Source: Agelaius tricolor
Taxonomy: Eukaryota; Chordata; Aves; Passeriformes; Icteridae
Assembly (NCBI GenBank): GCA_023055355.1
Contig: JALJCS010000010.1
Coordinates: forward strand, 20,165,001-20,229,000
Reading direction: 5' to 3'
Length of the DNA: 64,000 nucleotides
Shown piece by piece: positions 46,536 to 56,848 of the stretch. The position numbers and the translations under genes were made by a program. Every line of letters starts with the position of its first letter. The stretch's first letter is position 1. Under the pieces are notes generated by a model, which saw nothing but the letters and a program-made list of their open reading frames with translations, was not told where the DNA came from and ran no database searches.

Positions 46536-49334
46536 CAGGATCGTTTATCCCACCTGTCACCCCTGCACAGCAGCTGCACTAACATCTGCCCTGCTCCCTT
46601 CACCTCTCCTGCCCATCTACCTTCAGGGCAGAGCTGGGCACAGCCATGGGGCCCACAGTGCCCCACATCACTGCCTGTTGTATCCCAGAATGCAGTTGAA
46701 GCCAGGTCTGCTTCTTCTGCTGGGAATGGCAGATACACTGCTGCCAGGAGAGAAACTGTCTGCCCATTGTTGTGGCACCCCTGCTTGCCTGGGGTTCAGC
46801 ATCATCCAGGGGTTCCTTGGCTCCTGCCAGCCCTTTCCCCTCCCCAGCAGCACCAGAAAAGGTGTGGGTGAGAGTTGTGGCTACCTGAGCATCCAGGCCC
46901 CCAGCCCGGGCCATGCCCACCAAGACAACAGCTGGAATTCCCCGTTGTCCCAGAGCGGGGCCCCTGCTGCCCACTCATCAGCCTTTGATGCCTTTCTCCT
47001 CTGCAGGAGGCTGATCAAAGCCTGAGCCCCTCCCAGCTGCCACCCCTATGGATGCTGGATCAATAAATCAATGCCAGCTCAGCTGCTGACTGCACAGTAA
47101 GCTTGGCTGGGAGATCCTGGTGAGGAACCTCCTGGCACCCACGCCTGCCTGCTCCAGGGCCTCAGCTCCTGGCTGATGTCACACTGGGCTAGTGATGCAC
47201 CTCACCAATCCAGGTTCTCAGGCAGGATGAGGATGGCTGCCAGCCCTCAGCAGCCAATCCTGTCTGCTGCTGGGGTCTGGGCAGCACCCGGTGACACGTC
47301 CTGGTCCTGCCCTGGCCAGGGCACCACTGCCCAGTGCTGCCTGCACTGCAGGCTGGAGGCTGCAGGAGCCTCTGGGCTCACAGGCACTGGTGCAGGTGAC
47401 AGCATATATGCCCTTCTCTGGCCATAGGGTCATCAGCTGGCTCAGCTGAGGGATGCTCTGGGCTATAGCCTGCCAGCACAGAGCAGCCCTGGCCTCACCA
47501 CAGTTCCCATAAATGACAGGCCCCGCCGCACTGGGGCAGCTGGAGCCTGGCCAGGGTCATGGGATGGGGTTGTGGGTGCAGCCTGCCTATCTGCCCACCT
47601 GCCTGCCTGCTGCTCCAGGCACTGGTGCTTTCCAGATCTGGATGAGCTGGATTTCCTTGGATTGGAGAGATTAAATTGATCCCGGCCAGACGCCAGCAGC
47701 AGGCTGCTTGCCACATGCCTTTAGTCCGAGCCTGCCTGGAGCATTTGCTGCTTGGATGGGGGTCACCTGGCATCTGGCAGGTGACAGGGAAGGGACACAC
47801 AGGGCACTGGAGTCACTATTGGCAACCCTGCCATGTGTCTTGTGCTGCCTGTTCTTCCACAAGCCCTTGGACATCTCCTCACAGCTCTTCCCTAGCAGAA
47901 AGCGGAGCAGCAAGAGCCCTGCTGCTGTGCCAAGGGGAGGGTGAGGAAGTGCAGTGGGTGCTGCTGCCAGGCTCTGCCGCCAGCGTGGCCAAGGCCAGGG
48001 GGGCCGGCAGGTGACTCACTCGCCCTGGGTGATTCATCCCAGGTGGCTGGCAGGAGCATCCAGAGAGCCAGGGTGCCTTCAGCTGTTTCAGGATGTCTGC
48101 CCAGAGCCAGTCCATCATCCTGGCTTCCAGTATGAATCCGCATGCCTGCTTCCACAAAAGCGCTCCTCATGGATGCAACCGGGCCGTACCAACCCTGGCA
48201 GGTGCCAGCCTCCCACCCCTGACCCAGCCCTCACTGTGAGGACCGTGGGCTGCTCCCACCGGGCTGGGTGTGCTCCCCCGGCAGCGCCTGTCAGAGGGGC
48301 GGCCCCGCAGCCAGGAGATGAGCTCCCTGCTCATCCTCATCGCATGTGACGGGAGGCAGATTTATGGCTCCGAGCCGCGATTTGTGCGCGGCTCCAGCAC
48401 ACCGTATTGATCACTCCTGGTGGCTCCTGCTGCTCCCTCAGCTCCCAGCCCCTGCCTGTTAACCCTTGCAGACCGGCGGGCCCCCGGGGCCAGGCACCCT
48501 TCTGTGCTGCAGCAGCTGGTGCAGCAAGGAGCACCCCGGGTCCAGGCTGCCTGGGATGCCAGGGCCCATCTCCTGGGAGAAAAGCAGATTTTTTCCTGTC
48601 TGGGGCTCAGAGCAGAGCAGGCAGGGGGAGTCTGGCTGGGTTGGCACTTAGGAGCACCCCTTGGAAAGGAGAAGGGCCAAGGGGGCAGAGAGGGGCTGGA
48701 GGAGCCAAGGGCACAAGGATGGCAGTCAGTGATAAGGGAGCAGCGCAGAGGGGATGAGGCATCGTGCCAAGGATTAGGGCTGAGCGTAGGGGGACGGCAG
48801 GTGGTGACAAAGGAGCGGTTCCCAGGGGACAGCGTGCGATGGCCACGGGCAGTGCCAAGGGCACACGGACAGCAGCGTGCAGGAAGCAGTCCCAGGGCCA
48901 GCTGGGGGCTGATGCCAAGGGGATGAGGATGGGGGCAGCCGGGGGGGGACGGGGATGGGGCTGCAGGTGGCTCTGCAGCAGCAGCAGGAAATGATGTGTG
49001 AAATGAAGAGTTCCTGCCCAGTGCCCAGAGGGAGCGTGCAGCATACTGAGCAGGGCCGGGGAGGGGGCTGCAGGGGGGCGCACGGCTGAGGGGGTCCCCA
49101 GCCTTGTGGGGATAGAGAGCTGACAGAGGGGGCTGCTCTGCAGCACGGGGCTGCAGACTTCCTACAGGAGAAGCGGGAAGGGGGCTCTTGGCATGGGGCT
49201 GCGGAGAGGCTGCTGTGGGGCTGGAGGCTGCGTGGGGCACAGCCTGGCTAGATCAAGCCCTCACTGCTCCCCTGCTGCGACGCCCCAGCGCCGTGTCCCC
49301 GCCACCCCCTCCCTGCTCGCTGGTTTCCCGCTGC
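46536..49334. other. No gene seen
   Basis: GC-rich, partly CpG-rich DNA with no exon recognised. A long minus-strand frame at 48362-49240 (292 codons) is Pro/Ser/Ala-rich and motif-free, overlaps two other long frames, and is treated as chance. Confidence 0.35.
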
Positions 49335-49415
49335 TCCGCGGAGATAATTAAATCCGCTATTTCGGCAGGTTCCGCATCCCCTGCCAGGCGGATCTGCAAT
49401 CAGCCTCGAGAGGGC
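49335..49415. promoter_or_regulatory. Small candidate regulatory element
   Basis: Short unique patch with CGGAGATAATTAAATCCGC and CTATTTCGGC inside a CpG-rich area. AGATAATTAAAT joins a GATA core to a homeodomain core. Confidence 0.28.
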
Positions 49416-50109
49416 CGGGGGCCACCCACCTGCGCCCCTCCACCTCGCCGCCCCCACGCTGGGGCACCTTGGCTGGCCCTGACACCTCCGCCTGCCTCGG
49501 GTCCCTGCCTGCACCCTTGGGGACAGTCCTGGGTGCTGTGGGAGGGGTAACACACTCCTCTCCCGTGTTGGTCATATCCCCTCTCCAGCTCCAGGGTCGC
49601 GGTCCCATGCCAGCTGCTCCTGAGGGGTGACTCCTGTCGCCAAGGCCAGCCTGCCTGCAGAGGGACGCTTCCAGGGCTGCCACAGACCCCAAGGATGGGC
49701 AGGAGCTGCTCCCCACCAGCTGCCCAATGCCTCCAGCTTCCCATTCTTCCCCAGTTCTGATGTTATCTTCCTGCAGCACCCGGAGAAGCTGTAAATAATT
49801 CAGGGAGGTGAGCTGGGGCACAGGTGCTCCCGCAGGCACGGCTGGGTGGCAGAGATAGCGCTGCTGTCCCCGCCGGCTGCCCAGGGCCTGCTGGCACCTG
49901 CCAGCTGGGAGGGAAGGGCTTGGGCTGTTCACGGAGGAGAAGCACTGAGCACGTCATTCCGAGAGAGTTTAGCAGAGCCAGGAGGAGAGCAGGGCTCCCA
50001 GGCGGCCCCACACCGTGCTGCTCCCATGCCCAGCCCCGCACCATGCCCCCTGCCTGGCCAGCTGTCCCTTCTACCTCCCTTCTGCCCCCAATCCACTATG
50101 CAGGATGCC
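49416..50109. other. No gene seen
   Basis: GC-rich DNA with no exon recognised. Confidence 0.3.
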
Positions 50110-50210
50110 ACATTGATCCCTGAAGTTGGCGGCTCTGACTGTAAATTTTGATCAATAATTTAAGGGGGTAAAACTATTAATAGAATATTAAACTATCTGC
50201 TCTTGTGTGA
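50110..50210. promoter_or_regulatory. Small candidate regulatory element
   Basis: AT-rich patch with TTTTGATCAATAATTTAAGG, AAACTATTAATAG (inverted repeat) and AATATTAAAC. Confidence 0.3.
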
Positions 50211-51169
50211 TGCATGAAGGTGGGAGTGAAGCTGAGGCTACCTGGATGACCTGCACAGCTACCTCCTGCTCCAGCCAAAACCCCCACCGGGCCCTTTCCA
50301 GTGCAGAGGGGAGAGTGGCAAGCATTGCTGTAGCTAATTGTGGCTGTGCCAGGAGAGGGGAGGGCGGCATCCATCAGAGAGTGCAGTTATTGATGGACTC
50401 CCAGGCTGCTATTACCTGCCAGCCCTGCTATTACACACACCATCACTCAGAGCGGGGCTCGGCCACCACGCCCGCCCCTTGGCGGTCCCTGCTGGCCGGG
50501 AAAACCATTGGAAGCAGGTATAATTACAGAGACAGTGCCCACCAGGAGTGTTCCAGCTGCAGCCCCACTACCTGTGCTGCTGGCTACACGATGCATTGAT
50601 GCCGTTCAGTGCTGCCTGAGTTTTCCTCTAGGTCTTGTGTGCCCAGCCCCACAACAAACCAGCACTGTGCAAATCCCATGGCACCTATCTGCCCCACCCC
50701 AGTGCCCTCTCCACCTTTTGCAGCCAGGTTGGCCCCACACAGCCTAGCTGAGCCACGAAAGGAGGCAGCCCTGCCATCCTGGAGCGGGGAGCTGGCCGTC
50801 ACCACCAGCAGGTGCTGCCCTTGGGAGCCACCGTGCTGCGATGCCGAGAGCCCACCGCAGCCTGACTCATTCCGGGAGGATTAGTCCCTGATCCCCCGCT
50901 GCCCGGACCCAGGGAGGGCAGCTCCAGGAAGCGTGGAAGTGAAATCAGGGAGATTAACCTTGTTCCCCGTGGGATGGAAAATGGAGGCACGTCTGCTCAT
51001 CTGGATGGAAGGAACAGCCGCCTATGGGGGAGCAGATAAAAATAGGCTGACATTTACCTGCCAGCCCCAAGCAGGGCAGGCAGAGGGCACCACGACCAGC
51101 CTATGTCCACAGAGGGATGCAGGCATCCACTCGAGTGCCAGGCACTCGTCACCCTCTGTCCTGCTCAGG
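50211..51169. other. No gene seen
   Basis: Unique mixed-composition DNA. Small AT-richer patches near 50320-50400 and 50505-50535 are the only notable points. Confidence 0.3.
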
Positions 51170-51175
51170 CTGCAG

Positions 51176-51553
51176 TGTCCAAGACGCATTTTATGAAAAT
51201 CCTTTTGTTAGGATTTTTTCTCCTGAGAAGCTGAGAGGCCTCAGGAACAAAATGTAAACAATAATTATCTGCTGCTGTGGAATGCAACAGGTAGGTGCAT
51301 CTTTGATCGGTTCATGTTGGTTGTTTCTAATTAATGGCCAATCACAGTCAGCTGGCTCGGACTCTCTGAGAGTCACGAGCTTTTGTTATCATTCCACTTC
51401 TTTCCTTTCAAGCCTTCTGATGAAATCCTTTCTTCTATTCTTTTAGTATAGTTTTAATATAATATATATCATAAAATAATAAATCAACCTTCAGAAACAT
51501 GGAGTCAGATTCTCATCTCTTCCCTCATCCTGGGACCCCTGCAAACCACCACA
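51176..51553 (+). mobile_element. Solo LTR of an endogenous retrovirus, 6-bp duplication
   Basis: A 378-bp element begins TGTCC and ends ACCACA, so it has the TG...CA retroviral LTR ends. CTGCAG flanks it on both sides (51170-51175 and 51554-51559), a 6-bp target-site duplication as is usual for class II (ERVK-like) elements. An AT-rich U3/R-like region at 51440-51480 leads into an AATAAA signal at 51478-51483, giving plus orientation. No internal retroviral sequence adjoins it, so it arose by LTR-LTR recombination. From memory it resembles a common passerine LTR family, which suggests a fairly recent insertion in the songbird lineage. Confidence 0.82.
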
Positions 51554-51559
51554 CTGCAG

Positions 51560-52439
51560 AGACAGCCTGGGGCATTCAGCAGTGTGGCTGTGACAGCAGG
51601 ACAGTGTCACAGGGCAGCACCAATGATGGGGAGTCCTGCCAAGGCAGGAGTGCCTTCTGGGCACACACAAGCATGGATGCTGGGCAATGGCACAGCAGGT
51701 TGTGTGAAGGGGATTTGGTGTGTTCAGGGCTGCCTGTGTGTGGAGGTGGGCAGCAGGGCAGCTGGCAGTGAGGTGGGAAGTGTGGCATGGGAAGGGCAGT
51801 GAGCTCAGACTGGGCTGGGGCCTGAGCCTGGGGCCAGTTGGGTGCTATTACTCCTAGAGGGGTGGTGGTGAGAAGAGCAGGCAGAGCTGAGATCCACAGT
51901 AGAGGTGCTCAGGCAGATGCTCGAGGATGTTGAAAGAAACCTCTTACCTGGGCATCCTTCCCTACAACCAGCAGGAGGAAACCTTTTCACCTGTCCAAAG
52001 CCCTGCAGTCTGGGCTGCCAAGAAGGGCTGATGGCATTCTCTGCTCTCCTAAGCACCCAGGAGATGCTACAGCAGCTGTTAGCACCTCTGCACTTGCCTG
52101 TAGCAGCTCTGTTTTCCCATGCACAGACCAGAGTTGGGCATCTTTCTACAGTGGCTTTAACATTTCCCAGCAGTGCTGGAAGCATTTCCTTGGGATGACA
52201 CTTGCCTCTTCACAGCCATCTCCAAGCAGCAGGGCCCAGCCACCTCAGCCACAGTCATAGAGGTCAGGATGCTTCCTCCAGTATTGCCAGCTTGGCATCA
52301 CCTCTGACAGGGTTTACCTTGAGTGCCTGCCCAAGCCAAGGCATCGTCCAGCCCAGCCACAGTGATCCAAGCCGAGGCACCAAGAAGCCAGAGCATGGGT
52401 GGGAAGGGTTAATGCTGTGAGAGCAGAGCCTCCCCTTCC
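51560..52439. other. No gene seen
   Basis: Unique DNA right of the LTR with no exon or retroviral internal sequence. Confidence 0.35.
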
Positions 52440-52545
52440 TCCCCCTGCGCTGTGTTTTACAGGCCAGAGCTATTACCAGGAAATGTTCCCATCAGCACCA
52501 TTGATCCCCTTGTTTACAGCCCAGTAATCCTCCGATGTTGACTCA
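52440..52545. promoter_or_regulatory. Small candidate regulatory element
   Basis: Unique patch with CAGAGCTATTACC, CCATTGATCCCC, TTGTTTACAGCCC (forkhead-like TGTTTAC) and CAGTAATCC. Weakly supported. Confidence 0.25.
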
Positions 52546-53897
52546 GGAGCAAAAAGGAAAGAAGGGAAGGGATGGCTCCCATTGGGCATTGCCCCTGCCC
52601 TGCCTGCATCCCACCCAAGCCTGCCTGACACACTGGGCTGACCCAGCCACACCCGCTGGGCACCGGAGTCTCTCAGCCCGTGGGAAGGCTGAGGAGGGTG
52701 GCACAGTGGCAGGAGTCCTGTGGCAGCAGCCATGGCCCCATGGCTCACACAGGTCCCCTCTGCCCAGCCCTGCCCTCCTGGCACACGGCTGGGTCCCCGC
52801 TTGCTGCCTGACACCTGGTGGAAGGGAGGGCCCAGTGTGACAGCCCCGCTTTGTTCTCATTAGGGTGATGAGCAGAGGCGTCATGCTAGATTAGAGACCC
52901 TCCCAGCTCACAGCTCTGCATATGCCAGGCTGGAGCAGCTGCCAGCTGGGAGAGCCAGTGGCAGTGGGCACTCCTGCACTGCCGGGAGAGGCTGCAGCCC
53001 CCAGGCTGCCCCCCGGGCAGTGGCACGGCAGGGCTGGCAGGACTCTGGGTGTGGGCACTGGCCTTGCACAGTCCTGCCAGCTGTGTGTCAGCTCTCCCCA
53101 GCCCAGGAGGGCTCGGAGCCCTGGGCCAGGGCTGTAGTTCTCTCTCACCCTTGGCCCCACTGAGATCCCACAAACCTGTGCCAGGTGTCTGTGCCAAGAG
53201 CACTTGTGTGGTGTCCATCAGTGGGACTTCCATGAGGTTTTTACTTCTTCTGGCTCTGATAACACCAGGGGCTCAGCCACCTCCCTGTGCCCACATCCCT
53301 GGCATGTCCCCATTCTGACTGGAAGGGCAGGATTGTGCCTTCCTCTGCTCACTTACACTACTGCCTGAGTTCATCTCGTGGTACCTGCTCTGCCAGGAGG
53401 GAACATGCTTTGCTTCCTTCTAAAACCCTCCAGGCCCGGATTTACCTCCCCTCCCTCTGCAAACCCTCAGGAGCCTGGCTCTCCCCCAGAGCCCATGGCA
53501 GAGGTAAGGAGTCAGGCTTGCCAGGCAGGCTGGTGAAGGCTGCGGGTCACAGCCTGCCTCTGCTGGGGCTGATCCAGTTTGTGCTAATCCCAAGGCTGGG
53601 CCCCCAGCCCACCCTTTCTCGGTGCCTCTCAGCCTGGCTTCACAGCACAAGCACTGCCAGAGCCCTCCCAGCCCAGCCTGGTGCACCCCAGCTCTGCATG
53701 GGCTCTGCCCCAGCCCCAGCAAACCCAAGGCCTTACAGCCCACCAAAACTGGTGCCTGACATCCTTACCCTTCCCTGATCCCTGGTCACTGGGGGCTAGG
53801 ATCTCCTTATCAGCACCACAGCAGTGCACTAGGCTGTGGTGCCAGCCCAGGGGCCATGCCTAGCCCTCCCTGCCCCCAGAATGTCCCAGCCCTGGCC
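52546..53897. other. No gene seen (downstream of the distal ASIC exon)
   Basis: GC-rich DNA forming the first 1.3 kb of the intron that follows the distal ASIC exon. No continuation exon was recognised. Confidence 0.4.
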
Positions 53898-53903
53898 ACT
53901 CAC

Positions 53904-54557
53904 TGTCTGGAAGTCGCTGCTGTTGCAGTCCTCCTTGGCGAACGTGCAGCGGACAAGCATCTCGCCCAGCTCCAGCTGGTGGCTCGCACGCTCATAAAGC
54001 TCCTCCAGGTGGAAGGGACGGCTCTTCTCCTCCCCACCTACGGCCAGCATCCCCAGCAGAGCCTCCAGCCTGCTCCTCTCAGGGCTCTCTGGCACCAGGG
54101 GCCGGCCAGCGCTATCCAGGAGCCCCAGCATCTCCCCTGCCCAGTACAGGTCGTGGCTGGAGAGCTGCGAGAAGCGGGCAGGGTTGAGGTTGCAGATGGT
54201 AACGGCGGGGAAGATCTTGTTGTGCTCCGTCTCCTCCTCCAGCTGGGTGCTGTGGGGGTACTGGAAGTACAAGCCCACACACTTGGCATAGGCATGAATC
54301 AGGAGGGCCAGCGAGCCCAGGAAGGCCAGCAGCCACAGCAAGTTGCGGACGGTGTAGCGCCGGTGCCGGAAGATGTGATGGATGCCGTGGAGGGTGGAAC
54401 GGCTGGCAAACTCCTCCAGGCTGCACGGGGGCTGCCGTGGGGCTGGGGCACTGCGTGCTGGCTGCTTGTCAGGGCAGTCCCCTGCAGCAAGGGCTGCAGA
54501 GGGCCAGGGGTGACCGCAGGTGCGTGGGGGAGGCCGCTGAGCCTCCTCCAGCCACAT
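53904..54557 (-). CDS. Distal ASIC first coding exon (ASIC1a/2a-like N-terminus)
   Basis: This encodes the N-terminal third of a DEG/ENaC acid-sensing channel subunit, 218 codons. A Pro/Ala-rich cytoplasmic tail of about 48 residues is followed by FASRSTLHGIHHIF with the His-Gly gating motif (H57-G58). The first membrane segment is at about 72-98, then FPAVTICNLN (116-125), SSHDLYWAGEMLGLL (133-147) and a sequon at N212. Layout and wording match ASIC1a and ASIC2a more than ASIC4. The start is the first in-frame ATG, with A at -3; an upstream in-frame GTG is ignored. The exon ends in phase 0 at a perfect GTGAGT donor (53903-53898), so DFQT would join an exon starting V(Y/F)TRYGK. It is read as either a distal alternative first exon of ASIC4, preferred because no ASIC exons were recognised in the 34.7 kb before the ASIC4 exon, or the start of a tandem or relic paralogue. 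Confidence 0.9.
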
Positions 54558-54760
54558 GCTGCCGGCCGGCTCTGCCTCTCCGCGCTGAGACCAAGGTGCC
54601 GGACCAGGTTCCAGGGGTGGGGGACCGTCCCAGCCCCGGGCGGTGCGGCTGTGATGCGCAGCAGAGCTGGGGCGGGACTGTGCCGCCCGCACCGTGCCCC
54701 GAGCGGGAAGCTCGCCGAGTGCCGAGATCACAGATGTACTTAGCGATCACCACATCCTGC
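54558..54760 (-). promoter_or_regulatory. 5'UTR and promoter region of the distal ASIC exon
   Basis: GC-rich sequence upstream of the ATG with a GC-box (GGGGCGGGAC on the plus strand near 54669), a CpG-rich stretch and no TATA box. The transcription start is not determinable. The region between it and the RACGAP1-like gene may carry shared regulatory DNA, since the two genes are divergent. Confidence 0.45.
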
Positions 54761-55964
54761 AGGAACTGCAGCCAGAGGCTGAAACATCCTGCAAAGCCCA
54801 GGGCACTCTCACTTCCTGTCCCCCGGGGTTGTGGGCAATTACTTGGAGTCCTGCTCACTTCCACCCTCTCCGTGCACTTAGTGCGGGTTCCCCGGGGAAG
54901 GGGGAGACAGGCAAATTCCTCATTTTCCCCTGCCAGGACATGTAGATGCCACCTGGGCAGGGCTGCATGGCCCTGGGCTCAGGAGAGATGCCTGGCCAGG
55001 CTTGTGTTGGGGATCAGCCTGTCTTGGGGCATGGAGATGTGGGAGAACCCCAAGGTCTGCACCAGTGTTGCAGAAGCACAGCTCTGAAGAACAGCTCATG
55101 GGGCTGGCCAAGGAGTCAAGATGTCAGTTGTCACTCTTGCCACAGCTCCTGTGCCCTTGGACTCAAACACCTCCTCTGGGATCCCCAAAAGCTGAAAGGG
55201 CCCAGGCTGCCACAAGCACAGGCAAGAGAGAGGGGTGGCAGAGCACATGGGAGCAGTGACACAGACCTCAGGGGAGTGCCAGGTGCTGGCACCACCTGCA
55301 CGCCACCACAGGGATGGTGCCAGGATCTCTACTATGGTGGTACCTCAAGGCCAGGACGTCTCACACAGTGGAGGGCCCAGCAGCACTCAGCATCCCTCAC
55401 CTCCACAGTGCACAGGAAGATGCAAAATCTTTTATGAGGCCAGTGTTGAAGCTGAAAGAAACAGTTGCTTGTGAGTGCTGAGAAGCCTTGTGTACCCAAA
55501 AGCTTGTGTCCCTTTCTGAACAATCTCAATTGCTCTAGTAAAAGATGCTGCTTTCTCTTACTGGGCTCACCATTCAGGACCTGTCTGAGCAGATTCCCCA
55601 GCCCCAGTTTGCTGTCAGGGAGCAGAGCAGAGGCCCAGAGCAGAGCTGTGTCTGTGAGGCCAGGGAGGGCACACCAGCTGGGACAGCAGGCTGCGCTCTC
55701 CAGCTTCCCAGGAGAGCTGATGGGGAAATCAGAGGTAAGGATGCTCAGGCACAGGGAAGAGGTGTTTCCCAGGCCCAGTGGGGCTGGAGGGGAGCAGGAG
55801 GACTGGGCTCTCTCCTGCAGATGTTTGGCCCTGCTGGGCACCCACAGAGCCTCAGAGTGCAGCAAAAGGCACTGCAAGACTCTGGCGGTATCTGTAGCCA
55901 CGGGCTGGCGACACTGGCCCTGCCCAACTGTGCTCCCCTGGCCTGGGCTCCCCAGCACAGCTTT
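54761..55964. other. No gene seen (intergenic)
   Basis: Unique DNA between the divergent ASIC and RACGAP1-like genes. Frames of 146-208 codons overlap on both strands and lack motifs. Confidence 0.35.
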
Positions 55965-56050
55965 AAATCCATTAGCTTTGCATAATTAGATTTTTCTCAA
56001 TTACCAGATTATGATAATTAACAGCTCATTTGTAGGAGGCAGTGCCTAAT
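55965..56050. promoter_or_regulatory. Small candidate regulatory element
   Basis: AT-rich patch with AAATCCATTAGC, GCATAATTAG, CTCAATTACC and ATGATAATTAACAGC. Four TAAT/ATTA cores fall in 80 bp. Confidence 0.33.
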
Positions 56051-56569
56051 CCCGGCATCATGCCTGGCTGGATGCCAGCCTGGCTCTTGGCTGCTGGTGC
56101 TGGGACAGTGGGCAGAAAAGCAAACACCAGGACAGAGGAGCCTCAGGAATGCTCCCAGGACCCCCCAAAACCTCTCAACCACTGCTGACCTTGACCTCCC
56201 CTTCACTGTCTGGCCAGCACAGCCTGCATGGAGGGATTGGACACCAAAAGCAAGGGGAATGAGAGCCCAGGCAGGAGCAGCATTCTCTGGCAAAGAGAGT
56301 CAGCAGGGTTTTAGAAATGGCTCAGGCACCCACATGGCTCCAAAGATGCAGAAAACATCTAGAAAACATCCTGCAGTGCCTCCTCCTACCATCAGCCACC
56401 AAGGCAAAACATGGGAGAGGTTAGCATTGTGGGCTGGGCTGGCACGGCTGCAGTCATTAGGAGTCTCATTAATGAACTTTCCTAGTCAATAATGTTGTGA
56501 TGAAGGACAGGAGAGCAGGGAGGCAGCTGCTGGTAAGGTACCAATCTTCATCACAGGAAGGCAGGGTAG
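56051..56569. other. No gene seen
   Basis: Unique intergenic DNA with a small TCATTAATGAAC palindrome near 56467. Confidence 0.3.
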
Positions 56570-56848
56570 TTCAGGCAATTACTGCCCATCAACAGAGCTT
56601 CATCCCTGGTAACATAATAGAGCAAATATTAAGAGAAAAATGCTGCTGAGGACCTCGAGGGCAAGGGAACAGGGAGCAATAAAGATATGCTTGGAGCTCA
56701 CACAGAATAAATCTACCCAGTCCATCTTCGTAGCATTTTTTTAGGTAAAATTGCTAAGTAAATAGATAGTGAAGGGACAAGAGGTATGAAATATCAGGCT
56801 TTTATTAAAGCATTTGATATAGCATCTCAGGGAACTAATTCCAGTTGG
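56570..56848 (+). mobile_element. Decayed LINE reverse transcriptase fragment
   Basis: Read on the plus strand, the start around 56572-56640 recalls the LINE motif 'NYRP.S.TS.PGK.MEQI' (NY-P, then PGNIIEQILRE in another frame). The end around 56785-56830 reads FIKAFDIASQ, like the 'DFSKAFDTVSH' motif. Between them are frameshifts and stops. A dead CR1-clade or similar LINE relic. Confidence 0.55.

Noticed and set aside
48362..49240. 292-codon minus-strand frame
   Set aside because: Pro/Ser/Ala-rich with no domain or splice context, overlapping another long frame on the same strand.
54558..54731. Upstream in-frame start for the distal ASIC exon
   Set aside because: The first codon of that longer frame is GTG. 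The first ATG is at 54557.
53856..54743. Plus-strand open frame of 295 codons over the distal ASIC exon
   Set aside because: Antisense shadow caused by high GC at third positions. No motif is seen.
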